A DNA stretch of 64,000 nucleotides from LSUCC0057 sp048549915 (GCA_048549915.1 JBLYYE010000016.1:45479-109478); one strand, 5' to 3'. Counted from the stretch's first letter, positions 44,066 to 52,924 are shown. Notes: generated by a model not told the origin, from the sequence alone. Numbers and translations: made by a program.

Positions 44066-45442
44066 TCATTTGCCAATGCAGAAGGATGAGAAAATTTCAC
44101 CCAGCAGATCGTCACTACTCATTGCCCCAGTTATCTCACCTAACGCTTGCTGTGCAAATCTGAGATCTTCGGCGAGCAGTTCCCCCGCAGATGTTGCCAA
44201 AAGGTGTTGATAGCCGTGTTCTACGAGTTGCAAGGCGCGCTGTAGGGCGTCTGTGTGTCTGCGCCGCGCTGAAAAGCCGCCGCCCTCGTGGCCACTAAAC
44301 CCTGCCAGGGTTTTGATCTCATCTACCAGTTCAGTTATGCCTGCCCCCGAAGATGCTGAGACAGCATAAAACGGATAATCGGCAGTCAACCGCCCTGCTT
44401 GGCTCTGGTAGAGATCTATTTTATTTAACGCCACCACTGTGCGTTCACGCAGCCTATCGCTGCCGAGAAGCTCGGATAAAAGTGCGCTTAATTCAGGTGG
44501 CTGCAGTGCTTTGTGCAGTTTCTTATCGTCGAGCAATAAAACACATAGATCGGCAGAATCGATCTCACTGCGAGCGCGCTTGATGCCTTCCTGCTCGACA
44601 ACATCGGTACTCTCACGAAGCCCCGCAGTATCGACTATCTCTATAGGGAGTCCATCGAGCACCAGTTGTTCGCGCAAAATATCTCGGGTCGTTCCGGCTT
44701 GATCGGTAACAATAGCTGTGTCACGCCCCGCTAGACAGTTGAGCAGACTCGACTTACCCGCGTTGGGTCGCCCAGCTAACACCACCTTTATGCCGTCACG
44801 CAACAGAGCGCCTTCGCGAGCGCCGGCCAGTGTCGTTTTTAAACTCAAGATCAGCGATTCGATCTTGCTGTGCAGCGCAGTATCGGCAAGAAAGTCGATC
44901 TCCTCTTCTGGGAAATCTATGGCAGCTTCCACATAGACGCGCAGGCGGGTCATGTCGAGAAGTAAACCTTCGACTTCTCTGGAGAAATCTCCTTGTAGTG
45001 AGCGCAAGGCTGAACGAGCAGCCGATTGGCTGCTGGCGTCAATCAGATCCGCGATAGCTTCTGCCTGGGTGAGATCGAGTTTATCGTTGAGGAAGGCACG
45101 CTCACTAAATTCGCCAGGACGGGCTTGTCGAGCGCCCAACTCAAGCAGCCGGGCAAGCAGCAAATCTAGAATAACAGGGCCTCCATGCCCTTGTAACTCA
45201 ACTACATCTTCGCCGGTAAATGAGTGTGGTCCGACAAAAGAGAGGGCCACACCTTGATCTATCACTAGGCCGCGGGCATCTCTGAACTCACTGAAATGCG
45301 CGTGGCGTGGTTTTAGACTGATCCCGCAAACCTGCTCGCCAATAGCTAGCGATTGCGGCCCGGAAAGCCGCACAATGCCAACACCACCTCGGCCGGGTGG
45401 TGTAGCAACAGCGGCTATGGTGTCGCGCTGATTAGCGAGCAA
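44066..45442 (-). CDS. mnmE: tRNA modification GTPase MnmE
   Basis: With MnmG it installs the cmnm5 group on U34 of several tRNAs. 458 residues. The N-terminal tetrahydrofolate-binding domain begins TIAAVATPPGRGGVGIVRLSG (split: TIAAVATPPGRGG, VGIVRLSG). The central G domain has GRPNAGKSSLLN, AGTTRD, DTAGLR and NKID. The C-terminal FCIGK carries the essential Cys455. Start TTG at 45442 with AAAGG 8 bases upstream, 4 bases after the yidC stop. Partner mnmG lies only 3 kb away but on the opposite strand, because this block is inverted. Confidence 0.97.
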   Translation of the reverse strand: MLANQRDTIAAVATPPGRGGVGIVRLSGPQSLAIGEQVCGISLKPRHAHFSEFRDARGLVIDQGVALSFVGPHSFTGEDVVELQGHGGPVILDLLLARLLELGARQARPGEFSERAFLNDKLDLTQAEAIADLIDASSQSAARSALRSLQGDFSREVEGLLLDMTRLRVYVEAAIDFPEEEIDFLADTALHSKIESLILSLKTTLAGAREGALLRDGIKVVLAGRPNAGKSSLLNCLAGRDTAIVTDQAGTTRDILREQLVLDGLPIEIVDTAGLRESTDVVEQEGIKRARSEIDSADLCVLLLDDKKLHKALQPPELSALLSELLGSDRLRERTVVALNKIDLYQSQAGRLTADYPFYAVSASSGAGITELVDEIKTLAGFSGHEGGGFSARRRHTDALQRALQLVEHGYQHLLATSAGELLAEDLRFAQQALGEITGAMSSDDLLGEIFSSFCIGK

Positions 45443-45446
45443 CAGG

Positions 45447-47117
45447 CTAGCCTTTACCGCTCTCTATTTGACGGTTGACAAAGAGCTGCTGGGCCATAGA
45501 TAGCAAGTTGTTGGTGGTCCAGTAAAGAACCAAACCCGCCGGAAACAACATAAAAAAGAAGGTGAATGCGATCGGCATGATCTGCATAATTTTCGCCTGC
45601 ATGGGATCGGGCGGCATCGGCTGAAGACGCTGCATAAAATACATACTGGCACCCATAATTAGCGGCAAAACGAAATAGGGGTCTTTGGCACTAAGATCGG
45701 TCAACCAGAAAATGAATGAAGAGTGGCGTATCTCAACGCTTTCCAGTAGAACCCAGTAAAGGGAGATAAATACCGGCATCTGCAATAGCACCGGCAGGCA
45801 ACCACCGGCAGGATTAACCTTGTGCTTTTTATACAAGCCCATGAGTTCACCAGACATCTTCTGCCTGTCGTCACCGTAAAGCTCTTTGAGGCGAGCCATT
45901 TCAGGCTGCAACTTGCGCATCTTGGCCATTGATTTAAGGCTGGCTGCAGAGAGCGGATAAAGCACAAGCTTTATTACTACTGTGAGCAAAATAATCGACC
46001 AACCCCAGTTGCCGACCAGGTCATGAATCCACTGCATCAGGGTAAAAATGGGTTTTGCCAACATCCATAGGAAACCGTAATCAATGGTGAGATCGAGATA
46101 TTCTGCTAACTCTGCGAGCGAGTCCTGATCTTTAGGGCCTGCGTAAAAAGAAGTTTTGTAACTACCTGATTGACCCGCATCAACTTCTATAGGGTCACTG
46201 GTGTAGCCCATTACGTAGAGATCTTGTCCGGCTACTTTGCGCAAAGAGAAGTGGTTGGTAGCATTCTGATCGGGGACCCAAGCACCGATAAAATAATGCT
46301 GCAGCATAGCCACCCAGCCACCCTGGATACTCTCTTCAAGCTTCTCATCGGACATATCGCCAAAACTGACTTTGCGATAATTTTTTTCCGCTGTACGCAG
46401 AGCTGCACCCAAATAGGGCTGCACGCCAGTAGCATTGACCAGAGGTTTATGTGAATCGCGGTTAATCTGCCCGTAGAAGACAGCACTCCAAGGTGCTTGG
46501 GAGAGGTTTTCAATTAGGTATTCAACGCCTATCTGGTAACTATCGGGACTGAAGGTGAAACGCTTTGTCAGCACAACGCCTTGTTGACGCGTCACCAGGT
46601 CGAGTTGCTCAACCCCTGAAATCACATCCACCGAATCTCGTGCAACGATGAATTGTGGTCTTCCCTCGCGGGTATCGGTGGCATTGCGTCCCACCAGACC
46701 GCTCTTGGCAATATAAGTGTTATTTTCTGTACGCGTCAGTAGAGTAAATGGCTGGCCACCTTTAGAGGCAGGTTTGGTCAGGTGTTGTTTTAGCTGTATC
46801 TGAACAATATCACCACCGTGTGTATCTATCACCGCACTGTAGAGTTTGCTTTCAACATTAACTAAACGAGTATTGCCCGGATCGGTCAATTCTTGCATTG
46901 CGGGCATCGTATCCACAACAGGAAGATCACTACCGGTAGTTAACTGATTTGACGGGGCGATTGATAGACTTTCAGGCGATGTTGTTTGGCCGGGTACCAG
47001 CAGTTGTTGTTCGACCAAAGCGGGTTCACGCTGCTCAGAAAAATCTAACCACTGATTAAAAAGAAGCAGAGTGACGACCAACATTCCTGCCAATAAACCG
47101 TTTCGTTGCCAATCCAT
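45447..47117 (-). CDS. yidC: Membrane protein insertase YidC
   Basis: Inserts membrane proteins alone or with Sec; needed for ATP synthase subunit c insertion, encoded nearby. 556 residues from the ATG at 47117 (MDWQRNGLLAGML), a Gram-negative-size YidC with a first helix (about 5-23), a large periplasmic domain (about 30-340) and a conserved C-terminal five-helix core including NWGWSIILLTVVIKLVLYPL and NPAGGCLPVLLQMPVFISLY. The start is 2 bases after the yidD stop. Confidence 0.98.
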   Translation of the reverse strand: MDWQRNGLLAGMLVVTLLLFNQWLDFSEQREPALVEQQLLVPGQTTSPESLSIAPSNQLTTGSDLPVVDTMPAMQELTDPGNTRLVNVESKLYSAVIDTHGGDIVQIQLKQHLTKPASKGGQPFTLLTRTENNTYIAKSGLVGRNATDTREGRPQFIVARDSVDVISGVEQLDLVTRQQGVVLTKRFTFSPDSYQIGVEYLIENLSQAPWSAVFYGQINRDSHKPLVNATGVQPYLGAALRTAEKNYRKVSFGDMSDEKLEESIQGGWVAMLQHYFIGAWVPDQNATNHFSLRKVAGQDLYVMGYTSDPIEVDAGQSGSYKTSFYAGPKDQDSLAELAEYLDLTIDYGFLWMLAKPIFTLMQWIHDLVGNWGWSIILLTVVIKLVLYPLSAASLKSMAKMRKLQPEMARLKELYGDDRQKMSGELMGLYKKHKVNPAGGCLPVLLQMPVFISLYWVLLESVEIRHSSFIFWLTDLSAKDPYFVLPLIMGASMYFMQRLQPMPPDPMQAKIMQIMPIAFTFFFMLFPAGLVLYWTTNNLLSMAQQLFVNRQIESGKG

Positions 47118-47119
47118 TA

Positions 47120-47434
47120 TTAAGACTCTTTTGTAGGGTGAGCTGCCTCGCACTGTGAAGTGCTCGGTTGTTTTTGTCCTCGATCGCTGACTGCACCATC
47201 CTTCAATGGTGGCACCAGATCAACACCACCAGGGTGAAAGGGGTGGCATTTTATAATTCTCCGACAACTAAGGTAACCCCCCTTTAGTAGACCATGTAAC
47301 TGAACCGCTTCGACCGCATAGTGAGAGCAGCTCGGAGAGAATCTGCAGTTGTTACCCAGCCAAGGGCTTACCGCTAACTGGTAGCCTCTAATTAGCTTGA
47401 TTGCCGAAGCTTTGGGCAGATCAGATAACTTCAT
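47120..47434 (-). CDS. yidD: Membrane protein insertion efficiency factor YidD
   Basis: Small amphipathic protein of 104 residues with the family pattern IRGYQLAVSPWLGNNCRFSPSC (given as IRGYQLAVSPWLG and CRFSPSCSHYA), GGYLSCRRIIKCHPFHPGG. It helps YidC-dependent insertion. The ATG overlaps the rnpA stop (ATGA). The tail after about residue 80 is variable. Confidence 0.97.
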   Translation of the reverse strand: MKLSDLPKASAIKLIRGYQLAVSPWLGNNCRFSPSCSHYAVEAVQLHGLLKGGYLSCRRIIKCHPFHPGGVDLVPPLKDGAVSDRGQKQPSTSQCEAAHPTKES

Positions 47435-47793
47435 CCCGCACCTGCCAGCTTGGTAAGTTGCCGATTAATTTTGTCAAACTCTGAAGGAATGCGCCGCGAC
47501 CACGATTCTTTATCTGTACCGGCAATGCTGGGGCGGGCGAGAAAAATAACATCGACAGGTGTTGCAAAAGAAAAGTGACGAAACCGATCTCGCACAATCC
47601 GTTTCACTCTATTTCTGTCGACGGCACTTTTAAGTGCCTTCTTGCCAACCACTAGACCCAACCTAGAGTGATCTAGCTGATTGGGTAACACTAACAACAA
47701 AAAAGCAGCGTTGCCCGCACGTACTTTATTGCGGTCAAACACTGCTTTGAATTCTGCTGGTTTAAGTAACCGCTGATAGCGGTTAAAAGTCAC
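47431..47793 (-). CDS. rnpA: Ribonuclease P protein component
   Basis: Protein subunit of RNase P, which trims tRNA 5' ends; the RNA subunit gene is not in the window. From GTG at 47793, with AGAGG 7 bases upstream, it is 120 residues (E. coli 119) and begins like relatives (NRYQRLLKPAEFKAVF). Another GTG at 47826 would add eleven residues and also has a GAGG; I prefer the shorter form. The RNR signature reads KKALKSAVDRNRVKRIVRD. It follows rpmH, the universal bacterial order. Confidence 0.95.
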   Translation of the reverse strand: MTFNRYQRLLKPAEFKAVFDRNKVRAGNAAFLLLVLPNQLDHSRLGLVVGKKALKSAVDRNRVKRIVRDRFRHFSFATPVDVIFLARPSIAGTDKESWSRRIPSEFDKINRQLTKLAGAG

Positions 47794-47849
47794 TCTCAAA
47801 CCTCTGAGCTGTGGGCGTATAGACACACAGCGACCTCGCTAGAGGTTGA

Positions 47850-47984
47850 TTACGCAGCTAAACGCTTGCGGCCTTTGGCACGGCGACGAGAGAGTACAGC
47901 GCGTCCATTTTTGGTAGCCATACGGGCGCGGAAACCGTGGGTGCGCTTGCGCTTGATGACGCTGGGCTGAAATGTTCTTTTCAT
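47850..47984 (-). CDS. rpmH: 50S ribosomal protein L34
   Basis: 44 residues, the normal length: MKRTFQPSVIKRKRTHGFRA, then the Arg/Lys-rich tail ending GRKRLAA. Very basic, as expected for L34. It heads the rpmH-rnpA-yidD-yidC-mnmE operon, reading away from the probable origin. Confidence 0.99.
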   Translation of the reverse strand: MKRTFQPSVIKRKRTHGFRARMATKNGRAVLSRRRAKGRKRLAA

Positions 47985-48530
47985 GATAACTGTCCACTTA
48001 AATGGGGTCTATTTAGTACTGCAACCTAGCAAAATGGCTGCGGGGCGGCGATTCTAATGAAAGCGCCTACGCAGCGCAAGCAAAATTCACTCGAAGCTAG
48101 GAAATTGGTGCGTTTATCTGCAATCCACAAAACTTACCCACAACTGTGCACAGCTTTATCCACATCGAGGGATTTTAACATCCGGGAATAGAGCAAGCTG
48201 TTTATATCTAGTTGATGAAAAAAAATTTTGTCCACAAAACCCGCACTGTTTTCCCTCGGGTTACTCTAAACCCCGTGACTTATACCGCTTCATCACAGTT
48301 TATCCCGTTCAGTTAGCGTTGCGAAAACATCGGTAATACCGCTTGAAAATCATCTTAAGTGACTGTATTTAATGGTAAATATTTAATTGCACACATTATT
48401 TTCGGACCCTAATAACAATAAGACTATAACTCACCCTACCAAATATATAGATGATATTAGGTAGGTTTATTAATTAAACAGGGTAGTAAGCAAGCTAAAA
48501 CAAAGTGGTTAAATAGTAGCCAAGTTGGCC
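47985..48530. other. Probable replication origin (rpmH-mnmG gap)
   Basis: About 545 bases without a gene. DnaA-type sites cluster at 48112-48236: TTATCCACA (48156-48164, perfect), TTACCCACA (48134-48142) and TTGTCCACA (48228-48236), each with one mismatch, plus weaker ones. An AT-rich stretch (about 48355-48480) beside mnmG could be the unwinding element. Nine-base direct repeats ATACCGCTT lie at 48282-48290 and 48335-48343, 53 bases apart. There is no GATC anywhere in the gap, so Dam/SeqA control is unlikely. Genes on both sides read away from it. Confidence 0.75.
48244..48259 (+). repeat. Shared origin-region 16-mer, copy 2
   Basis: CACTGTTTTCCCTCGG, 7 bases after a TTGTCCACA DnaA-like box. 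It is 15/16 identical to the copy beside dnaA. Both intergenic regions also share TGTCCACAAAA (43878-43888 and 48229-48239) in the same orientation. Confidence 0.6.
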
Positions 48531-48536
48531 TATAAT
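48531..48536 (+). promoter_or_regulatory. mnmG promoter (-10)
   Basis: Perfect TATAAT followed by a GC-rich discriminator (GCGCGGC), 49 bases before the mnmG start. GTTAAA/TTAAAT at 48508-48514 is a weak -35. A GC-rich discriminator is typical of promoters under stringent (ppGpp) control, as known for gidA of E. coli. Confidence 0.65.
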
Positions 48537-48545
48537 GCGCGGCTC

Positions 48546-48570
48546 GCGAGCTGTATGTCCGACAGCTCGC
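48546..48570 (+). repeat. 9-bp leader hairpin before mnmG
   Basis: GCGAGCTGT, 7-base loop, ACAGCTCGC: a perfect 9-bp stem that would form at the very 5' end of the mnmG mRNA, ending 5 bases before its Shine-Dalgarno (GAGGT, 48576-48580). It could stabilise the transcript, regulate initiation, or be an operator. Confidence 0.7.
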
Positions 48571-48584
48571 CCATCGAGGTGTAC

Positions 48585-50456
48585 ATGCATTACCCTACAG
48601 AATTTGATGTGATCGTTGTTGGAGGCGGTCATGCCGGTACCGAGGCTGCTCTCGCGGCAGCCCGTATGGGCGCAAAAACACTGCTGTTGACACACAACAT
48701 AGAAACCCTGGGTCAAATGTCTTGCAACCCAGCAATCGGTGGTATTGGCAAGAGCCACCTGGTCAAAGAGATCGATGCTCTGGGTGGTGCTATGGCTCTG
48801 GCAACGGATCTCGCCGGCATACAATTTCGTACTCTCAACTCTCGCAAAGGCCCTGCGGTAAGAGCTACCCGCGCCCAGGCTGACCGAATTCTCTACAAGG
48901 CCGCCATTCGCGAGATATTGGAAAACCAAGCTAATCTGCAGATTTTTCAGCAAGCTGTCGACGACTTATTGCTGTCAGGCAATCGGGTCGAAGGCGTAAT
49001 TACCCAGATGGGTGTGACCTTTAAGGCGCAGACGGTTGTGTTGACCGCCGGGACTTTTTTGGCGGGCAAAGTCCATGTAGGACTTGAGAATTATGCAGCT
49101 GGGCGCGCCGGTGATGCACCGTCAAACTCGTTGGCTGCTCAACTGCGCGAGTTACCCTTGCGAGTGGATAGGCTTAAAACCGGTACGCCGCCACGCATTG
49201 ATGCGCGCTCAGTAGATTTCACCAAAATGAGTGAGCAAAAGGGAGATACACCCCTCCCCGTGATGTCGTATATGGGATCGGTGGCGCAACACCCTCAACA
49301 GATCAGCTGCTACATAACCCACACAAACGCCAATACCCACGACATTATTCAGGGTGGGATGGATCGATCGCCACTTTATACGGGAGTTATTGATGGCGTT
49401 GGGCCGCGCTATTGCCCCTCTATTGAAGATAAAGTGGTCCGTTTCGCAGAAAAAACCAGCCATCAAATTTTTGTTGAGCCGGAGGGGTTAACTACACACG
49501 AGCTCTACCCCAACGGCATCTCCACCAGCCTGCCGTTTGATGTGCAGATCAATCTGGTTCGCTCCATTGTCGGCTTCGAAAATGCCCACATAACCCGTCC
49601 AGGCTATGCGATTGAATACGATTATTTTAACCCCCAAGATCTCAACTATTCTCTAGAAAGCAGCTTTATTGAAAACCTATATTTTGCCGGTCAGATTAAT
49701 GGAACTACTGGGTATGAAGAGGCTGCTGCGCAAGGGCTTTTGGCCGGTTGTAATGCCGCGTTGAAAGTACGTGGTAAAGAGCCTTGGTGTCCGCGCCGAG
49801 ATGAAGCTTACATTGGTGTTTTGGTCGATGATCTGATTAGTATGGGTACGCTTGAGCCTTACCGTATGTTTACAAGCCGCGCCGAATACAGGTTGTTATT
49901 GCGCGAGGATAATGCAGATTTACGCCTCACCGAGAAAGGGCGTGAGCTCGGCTTGGTGGGAGATGAGCGCTGGCTTGCGTTCAACACCAAACGCGAATCA
50001 ATAGAAATAGAACGCCAGCGCTTAAAAACCACCTACGCTCAACCGGCTAGCGATGTGGCAGTAGAAATTAATAAGCACTGTGCAAATCCATTATCACGCG
50101 AGTACTCCTTGTTCGAGCTGCTTAAGCGACCAGAGTTGACGTATAGCGTACTGGCTGAGCTACCTGATGCACCGAACGTGGATCCAGCTGTTGCAGAGCA
50201 GATTGAGATCTCGGCTAAATATGCGGGCTATATTGATCGCCAACAAGATGATATCGACAAAATGCAACGCCACGAACAGACGGTTATTCCTGAGGATTTC
50301 GATTACACGGCAATATCCGGGCTCTCCAACGAACTCAAACAAAAACTCACCGAAACACAGCCCCAGACATTGGCCCGCGCAAGCAGAATACCGGGTGTGA
50401 CACCTGCGGCAATCTCGCTGCTATTGATTCAGCTGAAAAAACGTAGCGCCGCATAA
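48585..50456 (+). CDS. mnmG: tRNA uridine-5-carboxymethylaminomethyl modification enzyme MnmG
   Basis: FAD enzyme working with MnmE on U34 of tRNAs. 623 residues (E. coli 629). Dinucleotide-binding motif VVGGGHAGTEAA at about 11-22, and further blocks LGQMSCNPAIGGIGK, GRAGD, TGTPPRID, PNGISTSLPFDVQ and GQINGTTGYEEAAAQG. I chose the ATG at 48585, with GAGGT 4 bases upstream. First gene of mnmG-rsmG-parA-parB. Its promoter activity next to the origin may matter for initiation, as in E. coli. Confidence 0.98.
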   Translation: MHYPTEFDVIVVGGGHAGTEAALAAARMGAKTLLLTHNIETLGQMSCNPAIGGIGKSHLVKEIDALGGAMALATDLAGIQFRTLNSRKGPAVRATRAQADRILYKAAIREILENQANLQIFQQAVDDLLLSGNRVEGVITQMGVTFKAQTVVLTAGTFLAGKVHVGLENYAAGRAGDAPSNSLAAQLRELPLRVDRLKTGTPPRIDARSVDFTKMSEQKGDTPLPVMSYMGSVAQHPQQISCYITHTNANTHDIIQGGMDRSPLYTGVIDGVGPRYCPSIEDKVVRFAEKTSHQIFVEPEGLTTHELYPNGISTSLPFDVQINLVRSIVGFENAHITRPGYAIEYDYFNPQDLNYSLESSFIENLYFAGQINGTTGYEEAAAQGLLAGCNAALKVRGKEPWCPRRDEAYIGVLVDDLISMGTLEPYRMFTSRAEYRLLLREDNADLRLTEKGRELGLVGDERWLAFNTKRESIEIERQRLKTTYAQPASDVAVEINKHCANPLSREYSLFELLKRPELTYSVLAELPDAPNVDPAVAEQIEISAKYAGYIDRQQDDIDKMQRHEQTVIPEDFDYTAISGLSNELKQKLTETQPQTLARASRIPGVTPAAISLLLIQLKKRSAA

Positions 50457-51130
50457 TGGTGGCTCAGTTTGATCGCGACAGACTTAAAGAGCAATTATTG
50501 CACGGGGCCGCCGCCTTAAGGGTAGAGATCAATAATGTGCAGGCTCAATTGCTACTGGATTTCATTGCCGAACTATTGCGTTGGAACCGCGCTTACAATT
50601 TAACAGCGATAACCCAACCACAACAGATGGTCATCCGTCATCTTCTTGATTCGCTCGCAGTGCTGCCTTTAATCGAGGGTGAGCGTTTGTTGGATGTCGG
50701 TACGGGACCCGGACTGCCTGGTATGGTCTTAGCCATAATGGCACCTCAGCGAGAGCACCATCTCCTAGATAGCAACGGCAAAAAAACCCGCTTTTTATTT
50801 CATGTTAAAACCCACCTAGGTTTGAATAATGTGACAGAGCACCACTGTCGGATAGAGCATCATATCCCAGAAAAACTGTACAATCGGGTGACTAGTCGTG
50901 CTTTTGCTTCGCTCGATGCTATGCTGATGAATTGTGAAAGCCTGGTGGCTGAGGGCGGGTCTATTGTCGCTATGAAGGGTAAGCTGCCCGAGGACGAGAT
51001 AGCTGCAATCGCCAACTTACCCACAAAAGCGGTTTGGCGTTTGGAAAGAGCTGAGCCGCTGGCTATACCCGGTTTAGAGGAAGAGGAGCGCTACGCACTG
51101 ATTCTTCGCCGAGAACAAGAGTCAGCTTGA
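50456..51130 (+). CDS. rsmG: 16S rRNA (guanine-527-N7)-methyltransferase
   Basis: Makes m7G527 in 16S rRNA; its loss gives low-level streptomycin resistance in several bacteria. 224 residues. The SAM motif LLDVGTGPGLPG is at about 78-89, preceded by NLTAITQPQQMVIRHLLDSL (19-20 residues) and followed by VTSRAFASLD. The start overlaps the mnmG stop by one base (TAATG). Confidence 0.97.
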   Translation: MVAQFDRDRLKEQLLHGAAALRVEINNVQAQLLLDFIAELLRWNRAYNLTAITQPQQMVIRHLLDSLAVLPLIEGERLLDVGTGPGLPGMVLAIMAPQREHHLLDSNGKKTRFLFHVKTHLGLNNVTEHHCRIEHHIPEKLYNRVTSRAFASLDAMLMNCESLVAEGGSIVAMKGKLPEDEIAAIANLPTKAVWRLERAEPLAIPGLEEEERYALILRREQESA

Positions 51131-51151
51131 GCGCAACGCAAGGAAATAGAT

Positions 51152-51931
51152 GTGAGTAGCCAAACAGCTAAAGTAATCGCTATTGCCAACCAAAAAGGCG
51201 GGGTGGGAAAAACCACCACTGCAGTGAATACCTCAGCTTCACTGGCTGCAATCGGTTATAAAGTGTTGTTGGTCGATATGGATCCTCAAGGCAATGCCAC
51301 TATGGGTTCCGGGGTCGATAAAAATGGTTGTGACTACACAGTAGCCGACCTACTGCTGGGTAGTGCTGATTTTGCCCAGGTCTGCGTGCAAAGTGAGTCT
51401 GGTGGGTATCACATTCTGCCGGCGAATGGCGACCTTGTCGCTGCAGATGTTCAGCTGATTCAATATCAAGAGCGACAACAGCAACTCAACAAAACACTGC
51501 AGGGTGTCGCGGCAGATTTTGATTATATTCTTATCGACTGTCCGCCATCACTCAATTTGCTTACTGTCAACGCTCTAGTGGCGGCAAACAGTGTTTTGAT
51601 CACCATGCAGTGTGAGTATTTTGCATTGGAAGGGCTGACGGATCTCTCGCGTACCATTAGCCAAATAGGCCGCGAATTGAACCCTAATCTAAAAATTGAA
51701 GGAATACTCCGCACTATGTACGATCAGCGTGCCGGCTTAACCGCTGCAGTGTCAGAGCAACTGTATAAATACTTTGGCGACAAAGTGTATCGCACTGCCA
51801 TCCCTCGCAATGTTCGTCTTGCGGAGGCGCCGAGCCACGGCCTACCTTGCTTGGCATATGACAAAAGCTCCAAGGGTGCGCTCGCTTATATGGCCTTGGC
51901 AGAAGAGATGCAAAGGCGCCATCAGAGCTAA
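51152..51931 (+). CDS. parA: Chromosome partitioning protein ParA (Soj)
   Basis: Walker-type ATPase that moves ParB-parS complexes. 259 residues. The deviant Walker A KGGVGKTT at 15-22 has the signature lysine, and LIDCPPSLNLLTVNALVAA is the Walker B region. Start GTG at 51152 with AAGGA 7 bases upstream. It lacks an N-terminal DNA-binding domain, so it is the chromosomal Soj type, not a plasmid P1 type. Confidence 0.98.
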   Translation: MSSQTAKVIAIANQKGGVGKTTTAVNTSASLAAIGYKVLLVDMDPQGNATMGSGVDKNGCDYTVADLLLGSADFAQVCVQSESGGYHILPANGDLVAADVQLIQYQERQQQLNKTLQGVAADFDYILIDCPPSLNLLTVNALVAANSVLITMQCEYFALEGLTDLSRTISQIGRELNPNLKIEGILRTMYDQRAGLTAAVSEQLYKYFGDKVYRTAIPRNVRLAEAPSHGLPCLAYDKSSKGALAYMALAEEMQRRHQS

Positions 51932-51956
51932 ATAGAGAAATCGGCAAGGAAAAATT

Positions 51957-52856
51957 ATGTCAGGAAAAAGAAAAAGCTTAGGTAAAGGCTTAGATGCCCT
52001 GCTCGGTTATAGTGCGGAGGCAGCCGACGCCAGCAATACTACTGCTGGAGTTGGCCGAGCGGAAAATGGCCAAGCGACTGACGGACAGCTGCGACAATTA
52101 CCTGTCGATCTACTTCAGCGCGGTAAATACCAGCCGCGAAGAGATTTAGATCCACAAGCGCTGAGCGAGCTGGCAGAGTCGATAAAAAGCCAAGGTGTTA
52201 TGCAGCCTATCGTTGTCCGCGCCATTGATGGCCAGCGCTATGAAATTATTGCCGGCGAACGTCGTTGGCGCGCCAGCGTGCAAGCTGGTCTAGATACAGT
52301 GCCGGCAATTGTCCGTGAAGTCTCAGATGAGGCGGCAATAGCCATGGCGTTGATAGAAAATATTCAACGTGAGAATTTAAACGCTATAGAAGAATCACGC
52401 GCGCTGATTCGCCTCCAAGAAGAATTTTCGCTCACCCAGCAGCAAGTAGCAGCGGCCGTAGGTAAGTCGCGATCGGCAGTAGCTAACCTCATGCGTCTAT
52501 CGATGTTACACGGCGAAGTGCAGACACTAATTGAGCGCGGCGATATCGATTTGGGTCACGGAAAGTGTCTACTGGCACTGCCGGTCGAGCAACAGCTGGG
52601 CGCTGCGCGAACGGTGGCGGGAAAAGCCCTAACTGTGCGCCAGACAGAAACATTAGTTGCGCAACTGCTGTCTGGCGGAGGCGGCAAAAGCACCCAGAAA
52701 GGCCCAAGTGCGGATATCGCCCATTTAGAGCGAGAGTTGGCCGAAAAAATTGGTGCCCCGGTGCAACTTCAGCATCGCAGTAACGGTGGTGGCAAGTTGG
52801 TGTTGAGCTATGCAAGCCTAGATGAGTTAGACGGTATTCTTGCGCATATTCGTTAA
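51957..52856 (+). CDS. parB: Chromosome partitioning protein ParB (Spo0J)
   Basis: CTP-dependent DNA clamp that loads at parS. 299 residues. N-terminal GKGLDALLG, the ParA-stimulating end, then YQPRRDLD, IVVRAIDGQRYEIIAGERRWRA (GERRWRA at 100-106, the CTP-binding box), IENIQRENLN and a helix-turn-helix around LTQQQVAAAVGKSRSAVANLMR. A low-complexity linker precedes the C-terminal dimerisation domain. ATG with AAGGA 6 bases upstream. Its likely targets are the parS-like sites in recF. Confidence 0.98.
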   Translation: MSGKRKSLGKGLDALLGYSAEAADASNTTAGVGRAENGQATDGQLRQLPVDLLQRGKYQPRRDLDPQALSELAESIKSQGVMQPIVVRAIDGQRYEIIAGERRWRASVQAGLDTVPAIVREVSDEAAIAMALIENIQRENLNAIEESRALIRLQEEFSLTQQQVAAAVGKSRSAVANLMRLSMLHGEVQTLIERGDIDLGHGKCLLALPVEQQLGAARTVAGKALTVRQTETLVAQLLSGGGGKSTQKGPSADIAHLERELAEKIGAPVQLQHRSNGGGKLVLSYASLDELDGILAHIR

Positions 52857-52924
52857 ATTTAGGTATAGCATCGATGAATAGTGATAATCGTTTCTATTTA
52901 GCCTTGACAAAGGTCTACCCTCTG

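Noticed and set aside
50796..50811. TATTTCATGTTAAAAC in rsmG as a parS site
   Set aside because: Only about 11 of 16 bases match the general parS consensus and its arms differ from the two identical sites in recF.
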